The notes: generated by a model not told the origin, from the sequence alone. Shown: positions 1 through 6,600, counted from the stretch's first letter. The stretch: DNA of 15,832 bases from Clostridiales bacterium (GCA_012511925.1 JAAZFD010000262.1:1-15832), one strand, 5' to 3'. Translations and numbers: made by a program.

Positions 1-23
1 CACATCGTTAGTGAGGTACTTTT

Positions 24-587
24 ATGGTTTTAGAGTCTATAATTTCACTTTCGTTCACAGCTCCTGCTTCAAGTCTTGTAATGGGTTGGAGCGTTCCTGC
101 ATTTCTTTGCCTGTTAGTGGGCATGATTCTAATGGTAATTGAAATGTTCATGCCCGGCTTTGGTGTAGCAGGCGGCTTGGGTTTTATCGCTATAATAGTT
201 GCAATAATACTAAGGGCGAATACCTTTGGCGAGGGCTTGCTAATAGCCGCAATAATCATTGTATTCCTAATAATAGTGGGGATAATAGTGTATCACTCGT
301 TCACAAAGGGCATGATTTCTCGTTCGTCTTTAATGCTTAACGAATCCATAGAGGGCGACTCAACTTCCTTGAAAAAGGATTCAGAAAAGCGTGTAGGCAG
401 GGTGGGCAAAACAATAAGCTATCTAAGACCTACAGGCATAGCCGATTTTGATGGCGAAAGGCTTGATGTGTTAACAGCAGGCGAATTCATAGAGGTAGGT
501 ACGGAGGTGGTAATCACGAATATTGAGGGCATACGAATAATCGTTAAGCGTTACACACCCGAAGCAGAGATTAAAGAAAACGAATAA
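24..587 (+). CDS. NfeD-family membrane protein
   Basis: This 187-residue protein has an N-terminal membrane region with three likely helices (about residues 22-42, 46-63 and 70-92). A soluble C-terminal domain follows (about 120-178) with the NfeD OB-fold pattern: GRVGKTISYLRPTGIA, then DVLTAGEFIEVGTEV, then a final hydrophobic strand. Family knowledge: short NfeD proteins sit beside flotillin-like genes and act with them in membrane microdomains. It lacks the ClpP-like protease domain of long NfeD proteins. It starts at ATG 24 after a weak GTGAGG ribosome binding site. floA follows 40 nt downstream on the same strand, the same order as yqeZ-floA in Bacillus subtilis. What lies upstream is outside the window. 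Confidence 0.88.
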   Translation: MVLESIISLSFTAPASSLVMGWSVPAFLCLLVGMILMVIEMFMPGFGVAGGLGFIAIIVAIILRANTFGEGLLIAAIIIVFLIIVGIIVYHSFTKGMISRSSLMLNESIEGDSTSLKKDSEKRVGRVGKTISYLRPTGIADFDGERLDVLTAGEFIEVGTEVVITNIEGIRIIVKRYTPEAEIKENE

Positions 588-627
588 ACAGGGGCAACCC
601 TTTTTATAAAAATTCAGGAGGTAAAGT

Positions 628-1647
628 ATGTATTATTTATTAGCAACAGCAGATTCTGCACCGCAGGTTTTCTTGATAATGGGAATAATCGTTGCAGCAA
701 TCATTTTTTTATCGATTTTTTTCAGCTTTGTACCAGTCAGATTATTGATTGCGGCAAGTGCATCGGGCGTAAAGGTTGGCATTTTCACATTGATTGGAAT
801 GCGAATCAGAAAGGTTACACCTGCTCGTATCGTAAACCCAATGATAAAGGCAACCAAGGCAGGCTTAACAATCTCAATCAACAAACTTGAAGCCCACTAC
901 TTAGCTGGCGGTAATGTTGACAGAGTTGTAAACGCATTGATTGCGGCACAGCGCGCAGGTATTCCACTCGACTTTGAAAAGGCTTGCGCCATAGACCTTG
1001 CAGGGCGTGATGTTTTGCAGGCTGTTCAGATGAGCGTTAATCCTAAGGTTATCGAAACTCCCATTATCGCCGCTATTGCAAAAGACGGTATCGAGCTAAG
1101 AGCAAAGGCAAAGGTTACGGTTCGTGCAAATATCGACCGCTTAGTCGGTGGTGCAGGCGAGGAAACAATCGTAGCGCGTGTTGGCGAGGGTATCGTTACA
1201 ACGGTTGGTAGCTCTGCAAGCCATAAGGACGTTTTAGAAAACCCCGACCTGATTTCAAGAACCGTTTTAGGAAAAGGACTTGATGCTGGTACAGCCTTTG
1301 AGATTCTTTCAATCGACATTGCAGACGTTGATGTTGGCAGAAACATTGGCGCACAGTTGCAAATCGACCAAGCCGAAGCGGATAAGCGCATAGCACAGGC
1401 AAAGGCGGAAGAGCGCAGAGCCATGGCTGTTGCCGAAGAGCAAGAGATGATTGCATCGGTTCAAGGAATGAGAGCAAAGGTTATAGAAGCGGAAGCACAG
1501 GTTCCTTTGGCTATTTCAGAGGCTTTCAGAACGGGCAATTTGGGCATTATGGACTACTACAATATGCGTAACACAATGGCTGATACGGATATGCGTGAAG
1601 CCATAGGCAAGGGCGCTGCACCTAAAACTCAAAGGAATGACGAATAA
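628..1647 (+). CDS. floA: Flotillin-like protein FloA
   Basis: The 339-residue product matches the length and architecture of FloA (YqfA/UPF0365). It has a short N-terminus, one hydrophobic membrane hairpin (about residues 13-35), an SPFH-type domain (about 40-240, including the conserved-looking stretches [11 protein letters not shown] and [20 protein letters not shown]), and an Ala/Glu/Lys-rich coiled coil (about 245-295, [20 protein letters not shown]). Family knowledge: FloA assembles into membrane rafts that organise signalling and cell-wall enzymes and control membrane fluidity. It starts at ATG 628 after a strong CAGGAGG site. It probably shares a transcript with the NfeD gene upstream and the small gene downstream, though a hairpin lies in the gap after its stop. 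Confidence 0.93.
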   Translation: MYYLLATADSAPQVFLIMGIIVAAIIFLSIFFSFVPVRLLIAASASGVKVGIFTLIGMRIRKVTPARIVNPMIKATKAGLTISINKLEAHYLAGGNVDRVVNALIAAQRAGIPLDFEKACAIDLAGRDVLQAVQMSVNPKVIETPIIAAIAKDGIELRAKAKVTVRANIDRLVGGAGEETIVARVGEGIVTTVGSSASHKDVLENPDLISRTVLGKGLDAGTAFEILSIDIADVDVGRNIGAQLQIDQAEADKRIAQAKAEERRAMAVAEEQEMIASVQGMRAKVIEAEAQVPLAISEAFRTGNLGIMDYYNMRNTMADTDMREAIGKGAAPKTQRNDE

Positions 1648-1650
1648 TTT

Positions 1651-1683
1651 TGTGGGGGAAGCAATTCCCCTATCATTCCCACA
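1651..1683 (+). promoter_or_regulatory. Intercistronic hairpin after floA
   Basis: Two overlapping pairings are possible: GGGGAA (1655-1660) with TTCCCC (1665-1670) around a GCAA loop, or TGTGGG (1651-1656) with CCCACA (1678-1683). They compete for the same G-run. No T-run follows; an A-rich stretch and the G-rich ribosome binding site of the next gene come instead, so it is more likely an RNA-processing, stability or translation-control element than a terminator. It also resembles the TGTAGGGG repeats elsewhere in the window. Confidence 0.4.
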
Positions 1684-1702
1684 TAAAAAGGGGGGATAAA
1701 GT

Positions 1703-2176
1703 TTGGATCAATTTATTATTTTCGCTGTAATGGCTATTATAATTAGCGTGATTTCCTCTGCTGCAAAAAAGCAGGAGGAGGAGCGAAAAAAGCATAGCAA
1801 TTACCCTCAGCGCACACCTCAAACCTACATGAGCAGAGGGGAAACGCAAGAGGTCGTTAGTTCAAACGAGGGCGATGACACTCGCAGACGACAACCGGTT
1901 ACCGCACCTACTGCAAGGCTGGAATCAACGATTAAGGCTACGAAAGCGAGCGTGCATTCCTCAAAGGAAGTGCCGGACCCTGATTGTGAGCCGCATAAGC
2001 CTGTAAAGAGCATGGAGGGCGACTCACGCTATATAATCAGACAGCCTAAAAAGCCAAAAACAGCTGACGAGGTACCTGCCCCAAGCATTTTAGGCGAAAT
2101 GAGCTACGACAATAACTCGCTGATAAAGGGAATTATCTACTCAGAGATTTATGGCAAGCCTAAGTCGAGGAGATAA
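1703..2176 (+). CDS. Small membrane-anchored protein, unknown
   Basis: The 157-residue protein opens with one hydrophobic segment (about residues 3-20, IIFAVMAIIISVISSAA). A charged polar stretch rich in Lys, Glu, Arg, Ser, Thr and Pro follows (about 22-125) and looks disordered. A short C-terminal segment ends in LIKGIIYSEIYGKPKSRR. I do not recognise a named family, although a C-terminal 'SEI.G.P..R' ending is familiar from small Clostridia proteins (recollection, not checked). The start is TTG 1703, preceded by a G-rich ribosome binding site at 1689-1695. It occupies the yqfB position after floA in the B. subtilis-like order, but shows no visible similarity that would justify that name. 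The context suggests a membrane accessory protein. Confidence 0.75.
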   Translation: MDQFIIFAVMAIIISVISSAAKKQEEERKKHSNYPQRTPQTYMSRGETQEVVSSNEGDDTRRRQPVTAPTARLESTIKATKASVHSSKEVPDPDCEPHKPVKSMEGDSRYIIRQPKKPKTADEVPAPSILGEMSYDNNSLIKGIIYSEIYGKPKSRR

Positions 2177-2182
2177 GGCTTT

Positions 2183-2281
2183 AATCCGTTCCTGCGGAAC
2201 GGGTGAAATCTTGCGTAATCCGTTCCTGCGGAACGGGTGAAATAGGCTTTTGCGAAAGCCAATGAAATCCGCACGGCGGAT
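2183..2281. repeat. Modular palindromic repeat array, copy 1
   Basis: It holds three hairpin modules in a row. Module A, CCGTTCC-TGC-GGAACGG, occurs twice (2186-2202 and 2220-2236) inside an identical 27-bp unit repeated with a 34-bp period. Module B is GGCTTT-TGCG-AAAGCC (2245-2260). Module C is ATCCGC-ACG-GCGGAT (2267-2281). The linkers GTGAAATA and AATGAA are conserved in the other copies at 2453-2505 and 6658-6727. This looks like a non-coding, REP-like dispersed palindromic element. Confidence 0.8.
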
Positions 2282-2290
2282 AGGGTAATG

Positions 2291-2311
2291 CCTAAGGCGT
2301 AATGCAAAATG
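2291..2311 (-). repeat. GCATTTTGCATTACGCC-type repeat, copy 1
   Basis: Read on the minus strand this is a CATTTTGCATTACGCC block ending in a short GGC arm (CCTAAGG core). It shares the TTTTGCATTACGCC block with the elements at 2657-2696 and 10596-10620. Confidence 0.55.
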
Positions 2312-2330
2312 TATATTTAGGCGCAATAAT

Positions 2331-2355
2331 TTTGTAGGGAAGGAAACGCCAGCGG
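2331..2355 (+). repeat. TGTAGGGG-family repeat, degenerate copy
   Basis: It begins TTTGTAGGGA and ends in AGCGGG, the same flanks as the better-formed elements at 2391, 2545, 6569 and 12335. The interior does not form a good hairpin. Confidence 0.4.
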
Positions 2356-2390
2356 GTAATGCAAAAGGGCGAAATTAGACGCTATATTTT

Positions 2391-2423
2391 TTGTAGGGGA
2401 GGATTCAATATCCTCCCGTTTTT
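2391..2423 (+). terminator. Hairpin plus T-run; TGTAGGGG-family repeat
   Basis: GGGAGGAT (2397-2404) pairs perfectly with ATCCTCCC (2410-2417) around a TCAAT loop, and is followed after one G by five T (2419-2423). This has the form of a Rho-independent terminator for the nfeD-floA operon, 220 nt past the last stop. It also starts with TTGTAGGGG and ends with CCCG, so it belongs to the dispersed repeat family; it may be a repeat that happens to terminate. Confidence 0.55.
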
Positions 2424-2452
2424 ATATAATCCTGCTTATATCTTGCTATGAA

Positions 2453-2505
2453 GGGTGAAATAGGTTTTCTGCGGATAACCAATGAAATCCGCACGTCGGA
2501 TAGGG
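2453..2505. repeat. Modular palindromic repeat, copy 2 (degenerate)
   Basis: The linkers GGGTGAAATAGG and CCAATGAAATCCGCACG match the array at 2183-2281. Module A is missing. Module B (GGTTTTC-TGCG-GATAACC) and module C (ATCCGCACGTCGGAT) each carry one mismatch in the stem. Confidence 0.65.
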
Positions 2506-2544
2506 TTGTGCTACCTTTTGTAGCTTGCGTGGTATGTTATTTTT

Positions 2545-2573
2545 GGCGGACGGGCAATGCCCGCCCCTACACA
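2545..2573 (-). repeat. TGTAGGGG-family repeat
   Basis: On the minus strand it begins TGTGTAGGGGCGGGC and ends GCCCGTCCGCC, with an internal CGGGC-AT-TGCCCG palindrome. It is the clearest member of the family in the window. No coding capacity is seen. Confidence 0.65.
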
Positions 2574-2656
2574 AACATAGACCTTAGATATTAGTGGGTA
2601 ATGGCGTGTTTTGCGTTTATTCGAGTTTTCATTCTTGATTCTGCCTTCTGTCTTTT

Positions 2657-2696
2657 GCATTTTGCATTACGCCGCAGGCGTTACGCCTGCGGCGTA
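2657..2696 (+). repeat. GCATTTTGCATTACGCC repeat with perfect 14-bp palindrome
   Basis: The conserved GCATTTTGCATTACGCC lead is followed by exactly complementary arms TACGCCGCAGGCGT (2668-2681) and ACGCCTGCGGCGTA (2683-2696), separated by one T. No T-run follows, so it is unlikely to be a normal terminator. It ends about 30 bp before the promoter of the downstream regulator. Confidence 0.7.
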
Positions 2697-2726
2697 CCTC
2701 ATCCCCAAAATCCGTACTCGAAAAAC

Positions 2727-2756
2727 TTGCATCATAAAACGAACATATGTTATAAT
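2727..2756 (+). promoter_or_regulatory. Sigma-A-type promoter for the HTH regulator
   Basis: TTGCAT (2727-2732), an 18-nt spacer, then TATAAT (2751-2756) with an extended -10 TGT directly in front (2748-2750). The gene's ATG is 27 nt downstream of the -10 box. Confidence 0.65.
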
Positions 2757-2783
2757 TATTATATCAAAATTCGTGAGGTTATT

Positions 2784-3269
2784 ATGTGCAAATTCGATGA
2801 ACAAGAGCTGCTCAATGAAACAGCAAAGCGCTTATACAGGCTTCCACAGCTTCTTTTTCGAATAAAATATTCAAGGGCAGAGCTGAAAGAATTGAAAAGC
2901 GCCGATTTCGATATGTCCAAATTAAGAAAGAATGCAAACTCCTTTGTTTCCTTAATCAAAAGCGGAATGCGCCTGTCGCCTATGGATGCCCATTACGCTC
3001 AAATCGAGCTTTTAGAGGAAAGGATTCGCATAGACACGCATGAGGTAAGCATATTATCCCGAGCATTGAAAAGCATAAAACACGACAAGTATTACGGAGC
3101 GATTTACTATAAGTTTTTTAAGAACTGCCCTGATGACGAAATAGCAAAAAAGCTAACATGCAATCCCTCAACCCTGCGCAGAAACAGAGCAAGGCTTTTA
3201 ATACAGCTTATCAATGTGCTTTACGGCGTGCCTATGGATATTCACAAAAAGCGTAAAGGCTCAAAATAA
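2784..3269 (+). CDS. Sigma-70 region 4-like HTH regulator (ArpU-like)
   Basis: This 161-residue protein has a mostly helical N-terminal half (about 5-95, charged, coiled-coil-like). A C-terminal helix-turn-helix follows at about 100-148: KYYGAIYYKFFKNCPDDEIAK, then the recognition helix in CNPSTLRRNRARLLIQL, then INVLYG. The '..IA..L.C..STL.R.R.RL' pattern is that of sigma region 4-type domains in ArpU/phage late-gene regulators. ATG 2784 is preferred because it follows GTGAGGTT and a strong promoter. A longer in-frame extension to 2601 would cross the palindromic repeat and promoter, so I reject it. No phage genes surround it; its targets are unknown. Confidence 0.72.
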   Translation: MCKFDEQELLNETAKRLYRLPQLLFRIKYSRAELKELKSADFDMSKLRKNANSFVSLIKSGMRLSPMDAHYAQIELLEERIRIDTHEVSILSRALKSIKHDKYYGAIYYKFFKNCPDDEIAKKLTCNPSTLRRNRARLLIQLINVLYGVPMDIHKKRKGSK

Positions 3270-3288
3270 TCCCCCAACAAAAAATAGT

Positions 3289-3317
3289 TTGGTAAAATCT
3301 CAAGTTTGATATAGAAT
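3289..3317 (+). promoter_or_regulatory. Probable promoter of the hydrolase-hemZ pair
   Basis: TTGGTA (3289-3294), a 17-nt spacer, then TAGAAT (3312-3317), about 30 nt before the hydrolase ATG. Each box is moderately close to consensus. Confidence 0.5.
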
Positions 3318-3347
3318 AGTGGTAATAACCAAAACGGAGGAGCTTTC

Positions 3348-3986
3348 ATGAGCATAAAAATCGATAAGCTAATCACAGGGCCTGTTGATTGCAACACAAA
3401 TTTTGTATATGAAGAGGGCAAAAAAGACTGTTTTATTGTTGACCCTGCCGACTTTGAACTGATAAATCGCCACTTAGAAAAGCAGGGTTTGAATGTTACC
3501 GATATTCTACTAACTCATGGGCATTACGACCATATTTTGGCAGTTGCAGAGTTAAAAAGCAGGCATAATGCAAGGGTTTATATTCACGAAGCGGACGAAG
3601 ATTGCCTATACAAAAACAAGGTTAATCTTTCAATCTTTTGCGGAGCAGATGTTGAGCCTTCCAAAGCAGATGTTCAGCTAAAAGACGGCGATAAATTTGT
3701 TGCTGCAGGAATAGAAATAGAAACGCTGCACACCCCGGGTCATACTATGGGTTGCGCTTGCTACATACTTCCCAAGCACAAAATAATGTTTTCGGGAGAT
3801 ACATTGTTCCGCCTAAGCGTTGGCAGAACCGACCTTTACGGCGCAAGCAATGAACAGCTTGAGGATTCCCTGCTAAACAAGCTATACGCTTTGGAGGGCG
3901 ACTTTCGAGTTATGCCAGGGCATGAGCGAGAAACTACGCTGGATTTTGAGCGCAAAAACAATCCCTACACAAAGCATTTGAAATGA
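3348..3986 (+). CDS. Metallo-beta-lactamase-fold hydrolase (glyoxalase II-like)
   Basis: The 212-residue single-domain protein carries the full metal-binding set of the fold: THGHYDH (H57, H59, D61, H62), GHTMG (H132), SGDTLF (D151) and PGH (H192). Family knowledge: proteins of this length and motif set hydrolyse thioesters such as S-lactoylglutathione-like substrates using two bound metals; the true substrate here is unknown. It starts at ATG 3348 after a strong CGGAGGAG site. Its stop overlaps the hemZ start in an ATGA, so the two are translationally coupled. A small hydrolase of this type next to hemZ is a familiar Clostridia arrangement (recollection). Confidence 0.88.
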   Translation: MSIKIDKLITGPVDCNTNFVYEEGKKDCFIVDPADFELINRHLEKQGLNVTDILLTHGHYDHILAVAELKSRHNARVYIHEADEDCLYKNKVNLSIFCGADVEPSKADVQLKDGDKFVAAGIEIETLHTPGHTMGCACYILPKHKIMFSGDTLFRLSVGRTDLYGASNEQLEDSLLNKLYALEGDFRVMPGHERETTLDFERKNNPYTKHLK

Positions 3987-5458
3987 ATTTACAGCTAATA
4001 ACAAACTTAACAGGCTTTGAAAATGATTTATGCGACGTAATTCGTTTGTTTTTTGAAGCGTTTGAGCTGGTGAGTGAAAACCCAGACTACGAAATCAAAC
4101 TTGAATATTCGGAAAATTCAGAATCAGAGAATATGCAAGCTTGTGTTGAAATTCTTATAAACGGCGAGCAGGTTTCACATTATCAGCATAGCATGGCGGC
4201 TAATTTTCCTTCCACACTTGAAAAAAAGCGTTATATGAAGCGTGTTGCAAAGATTTCGCTTTTTCGAGCACTAAAAAGCCTTTTGCCCGATACCTTTACG
4301 CCTTGGGGTTCATTGACTGGCATCCGACCGACACACCTGTTGCGTGAGCTTGAGGAAGAAACCAACGCAGAGCAAGCCAAGGAAATGTTCCTACAACACT
4401 TTGATGTAGAAATTGCAAAATACGAGTATGCAAAGCAGATTATTGACATTCAAAAGCCTATTATTCAAAGCATAAAGCCAAACGATATTGATATTTACAT
4501 AGGTATTCCCTACTGTAAAACAAAGTGCTTGTACTGCTCGTTTCCGTCAGCCGTTCGTACGAAAAGAACGGATATGGGAGAATACATAAACGCTTTGAAG
4601 TCAGATATAAGCCAAGGTGCTACGCTTTTGAAAAGCATTGGCTACTCGATTCGCTCAATCTATATTGGCGGTGGAACGCCTACGGTGCTTGATGAAAACG
4701 AGCTATATGACCTACTTTCTCACACGCTAAGTTGCTATGACACTTATGGCTTGGAATTCACCGTAGAAGCAGGCAGACCCGATACTATAACGCCTGAAAA
4801 ACTCAAGATTCTAAAAAACGCTGGGGTTACAAGGCTGTCAATAAATCCGCAAACCATGAACGAAAGCACGCTAAAAACCATTGGGAGAAGTCATAGCGCA
4901 AAAGATATTATCACCGCTTACGAACAGGCGAAAGCACTTGGATTCGATATAAATATGGACATAATCGCTTGCTTGCCCTATGAAAGCGAAGCAGATTTTG
5001 CACACACCCTAAACGAGATTTCAAAGTTTGATATTGAAAACCTAACGGTGCATACCTTGGCTATAAAGCGAGCGTCAACTCTAAAGGAAGCTATAAACGA
5101 TTGGAAAAGCTCCATGCCCGACAGCGAAACCGCAAATAATATGCTAAACATGGCACATAAAACCGCACAGATAATGCAAATGCAACCCTATTATATGTAT
5201 AGGCAAAAGTATATGCGTGGCAATCTCGAAAACATCGGTTTTGCGAAAGCAGGAAAGGAATGCATTTACAATATAGATATGATGGAGGAAATGACATCGA
5301 TTATGGCGCATGGGGCAGGGGCAATGACAAAGCGAATCTATAAGGGCAGTAGCTTGAGGGTGGAGAGATTACCTAATCCAAAGGATATAAAAACGTATAT
5401 CAACAAGCAACAAGCGCTTTTTGAGGGGAAAGAGAAATTATTTAGGTGCAGGCAGTAA
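3983..5458 (+). CDS. hemZ: HemZ-type radical SAM coproporphyrinogen dehydrogenase-like
   Basis: The 491-residue protein has an N-terminal domain of about 165 residues, then a radical SAM core with the cluster motif C178-x3-C182-x2-C185 (PYCKTKCLYCSF), followed by YIGGGTPT (227-234), the SAM-binding glycine stretch. The C-terminal pattern PYYMYRQKYMRGNLENIGFA...KECIYNIDMMEE is typical of HemZ rather than HemN or HemW. Family knowledge: HemZ is annotated as an oxygen-independent coproporphyrinogen III dehydrogenase, but many members occur without a complete haem pathway and their true reaction is uncertain. No other haem gene is visible here. The start overlaps the upstream stop (ATGA), and no better start is seen. 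Confidence 0.88.
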   Translation: MNLQLITNLTGFENDLCDVIRLFFEAFELVSENPDYEIKLEYSENSESENMQACVEILINGEQVSHYQHSMAANFPSTLEKKRYMKRVAKISLFRALKSLLPDTFTPWGSLTGIRPTHLLRELEEETNAEQAKEMFLQHFDVEIAKYEYAKQIIDIQKPIIQSIKPNDIDIYIGIPYCKTKCLYCSFPSAVRTKRTDMGEYINALKSDISQGATLLKSIGYSIRSIYIGGGTPTVLDENELYDLLSHTLSCYDTYGLEFTVEAGRPDTITPEKLKILKNAGVTRLSINPQTMNESTLKTIGRSHSAKDIITAYEQAKALGFDINMDIIACLPYESEADFAHTLNEISKFDIENLTVHTLAIKRASTLKEAINDWKSSMPDSETANNMLNMAHKTAQIMQMQPYYMYRQKYMRGNLENIGFAKAGKECIYNIDMMEEMTSIMAHGAGAMTKRIYKGSSLRVERLPNPKDIKTYINKQQALFEGKEKLFRCRQ

Positions 5459-5514
5459 AGGCTATCAAGAATATTTACGGTGTAAGTATGATTTTTTCAG
5501 TAAAGGAGATTATT

Positions 5515-5727
5515 ATGGTTGACATTTGGAAGTATCAAGATGCAAAACGCTTAATTATTACCGATATTGACGGCGTGAAATTCATTGGAACGCTCGGTGA
5601 TTTATTTAGCGTTGAAGATGAAGCGGATGAGTACGGCTTTGACGAGGACAACCTAACGCTTTGGGTAAACGGTCAACCTATTTCATTTAAGCAAAGTGAG
5701 ATTACGAAAGTTGAAGTCTTAGAATAA
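5515..5727 (+). CDS. Small acidic protein, possibly Sm-like, unknown
   Basis: The 70-residue, strongly acidic product has alternating hydrophobic residues suggesting a small beta-barrel: KRLIITDIDGVKFIGTLGDLF, an acidic loop (EDEADEYGFDED), then NLTLWVNGQPISFKQSEITKVEVLE. This layout resembles small Sm-like or OB-like proteins of Clostridia; that is inference, not recognition of a named family. The start is ATG 5515 because AAAGGAG lies just upstream; an in-frame extension to 5446 would overlap the hemZ end and lacks a ribosome binding site. It begins 56 nt after hemZ and may be read through from it. Confidence 0.75.
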   Translation: MVDIWKYQDAKRLIITDIDGVKFIGTLGDLFSVEDEADEYGFDEDNLTLWVNGQPISFKQSEITKVEVLE

Positions 5728-5793
5728 CGAACCAGACAATCAAAACACTAAGGACTTTGAAATATCACTAAGTATTTGAAAAGGAGCAATGAA

Positions 5794-6057
5794 ATGAAAC
5801 CAAAGGCATTTATCGACTACGAACTGTTATTACAAGAGTACTGTAACCAACAGAACCTCAACTTTTATGCTCTTATGGGACTAAGTAAAGGGTATTCAAA
5901 TGATTTCATAGTATTCTATTGCCCTTTGGAGGGCGATGCAGGGAAGCGAGGCTTGCTGGACGAAACACCATGCAAGGTCGCCTTGCGGATAAGAAAAACT
6001 GCCGACGGCATTGTTTTTGAACAAACAGAGCATACGGCTAAATACTTAAAGAATTAG
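5794..6057 (+). CDS. Small hypothetical protein, 87 aa
   Basis: No family is recognised. The 87-residue soluble protein contains no membrane segment. Its C-terminal part (CKVALRIRKTADGIVFEQTEH) is also encoded, in damaged form, at about 6323-6424. ATG 5794 is chosen because AAAAGGAG ends 7 nt before it; the in-frame TTG at 5776 lies before that site. The DNA from about 5973 to the start of the next gene is duplicated downstream. Confidence 0.7.
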   Translation: MKPKAFIDYELLLQEYCNQQNLNFYALMGLSKGYSNDFIVFYCPLEGDAGKRGLLDETPCKVALRIRKTADGIVFEQTEHTAKYLKN

Positions 6058-6086
6058 CACAACGCATAAATGTGGAGGATAATATG
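5973..6086 (+). repeat. Duplicated segment, copy A
   Basis: It covers the 3' end of the 87-residue gene, the spacer and the ribosome binding site and ATG of the zinc-ribbon gene. It is repeated with high identity at about 6339-6453, an offset of 370 nt falling to 368 nt at the far end because of small deletions. Confidence 0.85.
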
Positions 6087-6275
6087 TTCGTTGAACTTAC
6101 TCAAAATGAAATTAAAATATTGCTACAAGCAGCTACTGAATCTAACTATGCTGATGAGATAAGCGTTAAATGTCCCCGCTGTGGAAGCAAGATTATTATT
6201 ATCGAATATGAGAAGTCGTATGTCGTTCGTTGTGAAAAAGAGGGTTGCATAGAAATGACCTCACGAGGTATTTAG
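6084..6275 (+). CDS. Small zinc-ribbon protein
   Basis: The 63-residue protein has a helical N-terminus (FVELTQNEIKILLQAATE) followed by a likely zinc ribbon with CPRCG and CEKEGC as the two knuckles. Four cysteines in a CxxC...CxxxxC pattern would bind one zinc. Its role is unknown. ATG 6084 follows TGTGGAGGAT (GGAGG at 6074-6078). The GTG at 6072 is inside that site and is rejected. A short paralogue with the same N-terminal LT..EI..L.Q pattern and the same leader occurs at 6451. Confidence 0.68.
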   Translation: MFVELTQNEIKILLQAATESNYADEISVKCPRCGSKIIIIEYEKSYVVRCEKEGCIEMTSRGI

Positions 6276-6322
6276 CAAGCCATATTTTGTTCATTTTGGA
6301 ATAAGTATAAGCAATAAAGGAG

Positions 6323-6424
6323 GTTGAATGGAATGAGGCAAAAATCGCTTTGCTTATTAGGAAAACTACTGCCGACGGCATTGTTTTGAACAAACAGAGC
6401 ATACGGCTAAATACTTAAAGGATT
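6323..6424 (+). pseudogene. Broken copy of the 87-aa gene's 3' end
   Basis: The frame reads EAKIALLIRKTTADGIV, matching CKVALRIRKTADGIV of the intact gene. It has one extra ACT codon, and loss of one T at about 6384-6386 shifts the frame so that EQTEHTAKYLKN is lost. The first roughly 65 codons are absent and no in-frame start exists. An AAAGGAGG ribosome binding site (6317-6323) remains, now in front of ATG-GAA-TGA. This is a remnant of the tandem duplication. Confidence 0.75.
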
Positions 6425-6453
6425 AGCAAACGCATAAATGTGGAGGATATATG
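6339..6453 (+). repeat. Duplicated segment, copy B
   Basis: It is the downstream copy of 5973-6086. It keeps GCCGACGGCATTGTTTT, ACAAACAGAGCATACGGCTA and CGCATAAATGTGGAGGAT, with indels at three places. Confidence 0.85.
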
Positions 6454-6561
6454 GCTACCAATCTCACAGAGAGTGAAATAGAATTGTTAGAGCAAACAGA
6501 AACGGAGTTGCTTATCGAGGCAAATAACGAATTGTTTTTGCGGTTAAAAACACAAGTTTAG
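6451..6561 (+). CDS. Very small protein, truncated paralogue of zinc-ribbon protein
   Basis: This 36-codon reading frame begins at ATG 6451, 4 nt after a perfect GGAGG inherited from the duplicated leader. The N-terminus (NLTESEIELLEQTE) parallels the LTQNEIKILLQAATE of the gene at 6084. It then continues as an acidic helix ending LFLRLKTQV, with no zinc-binding cysteines. It could be a functional micro-protein, or a decayed second copy of the zinc-ribbon gene whose 3' end was lost. Confidence 0.45.
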   Translation: MATNLTESEIELLEQTETELLIEANNELFLRLKTQV

Positions 6562-6568
6562 TGGTAAT

Positions 6569-6600
6569 GGGCGGGCGTACACAATAGTGCCGCCCCTACG
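6569..6600 (-). repeat. TGTAGGGG-family repeat
   Basis: On the minus strand it begins CGTAGGGGCGGC and ends CGCCCGCCC, with a variable interior. It starts 8 nt after the last small gene. The rest of 6601-6657 shows nothing recognisable. Confidence 0.5.

Noticed and set aside
1026..1424. 132-codon minus-strand ORF within floA
   Set aside because: Antisense to a clear flotillin coding region; its Ala/Ser-rich product is typical of shadow translation.
2183..2243. Direct repeats as a CRISPR start
   Set aside because: Only two 27-bp units with a 7-bp gap; no spacers of usual size and no cas genes. They are hairpin modules of a dispersed repeat.
2601..2783. N-terminal extension of the HTH regulator
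   Set aside because: The extension runs through the palindromic repeat and the gene's own promoter, has no ribosome binding site, and adds sequence unlike any regulator domain.
3983..5458. HemN or HemW instead of HemZ
   Set aside because: The N-terminal domain of about 165 residues before the cluster motif and the PYYMYRQKYMRGNLENIGFA ending fit HemZ better.
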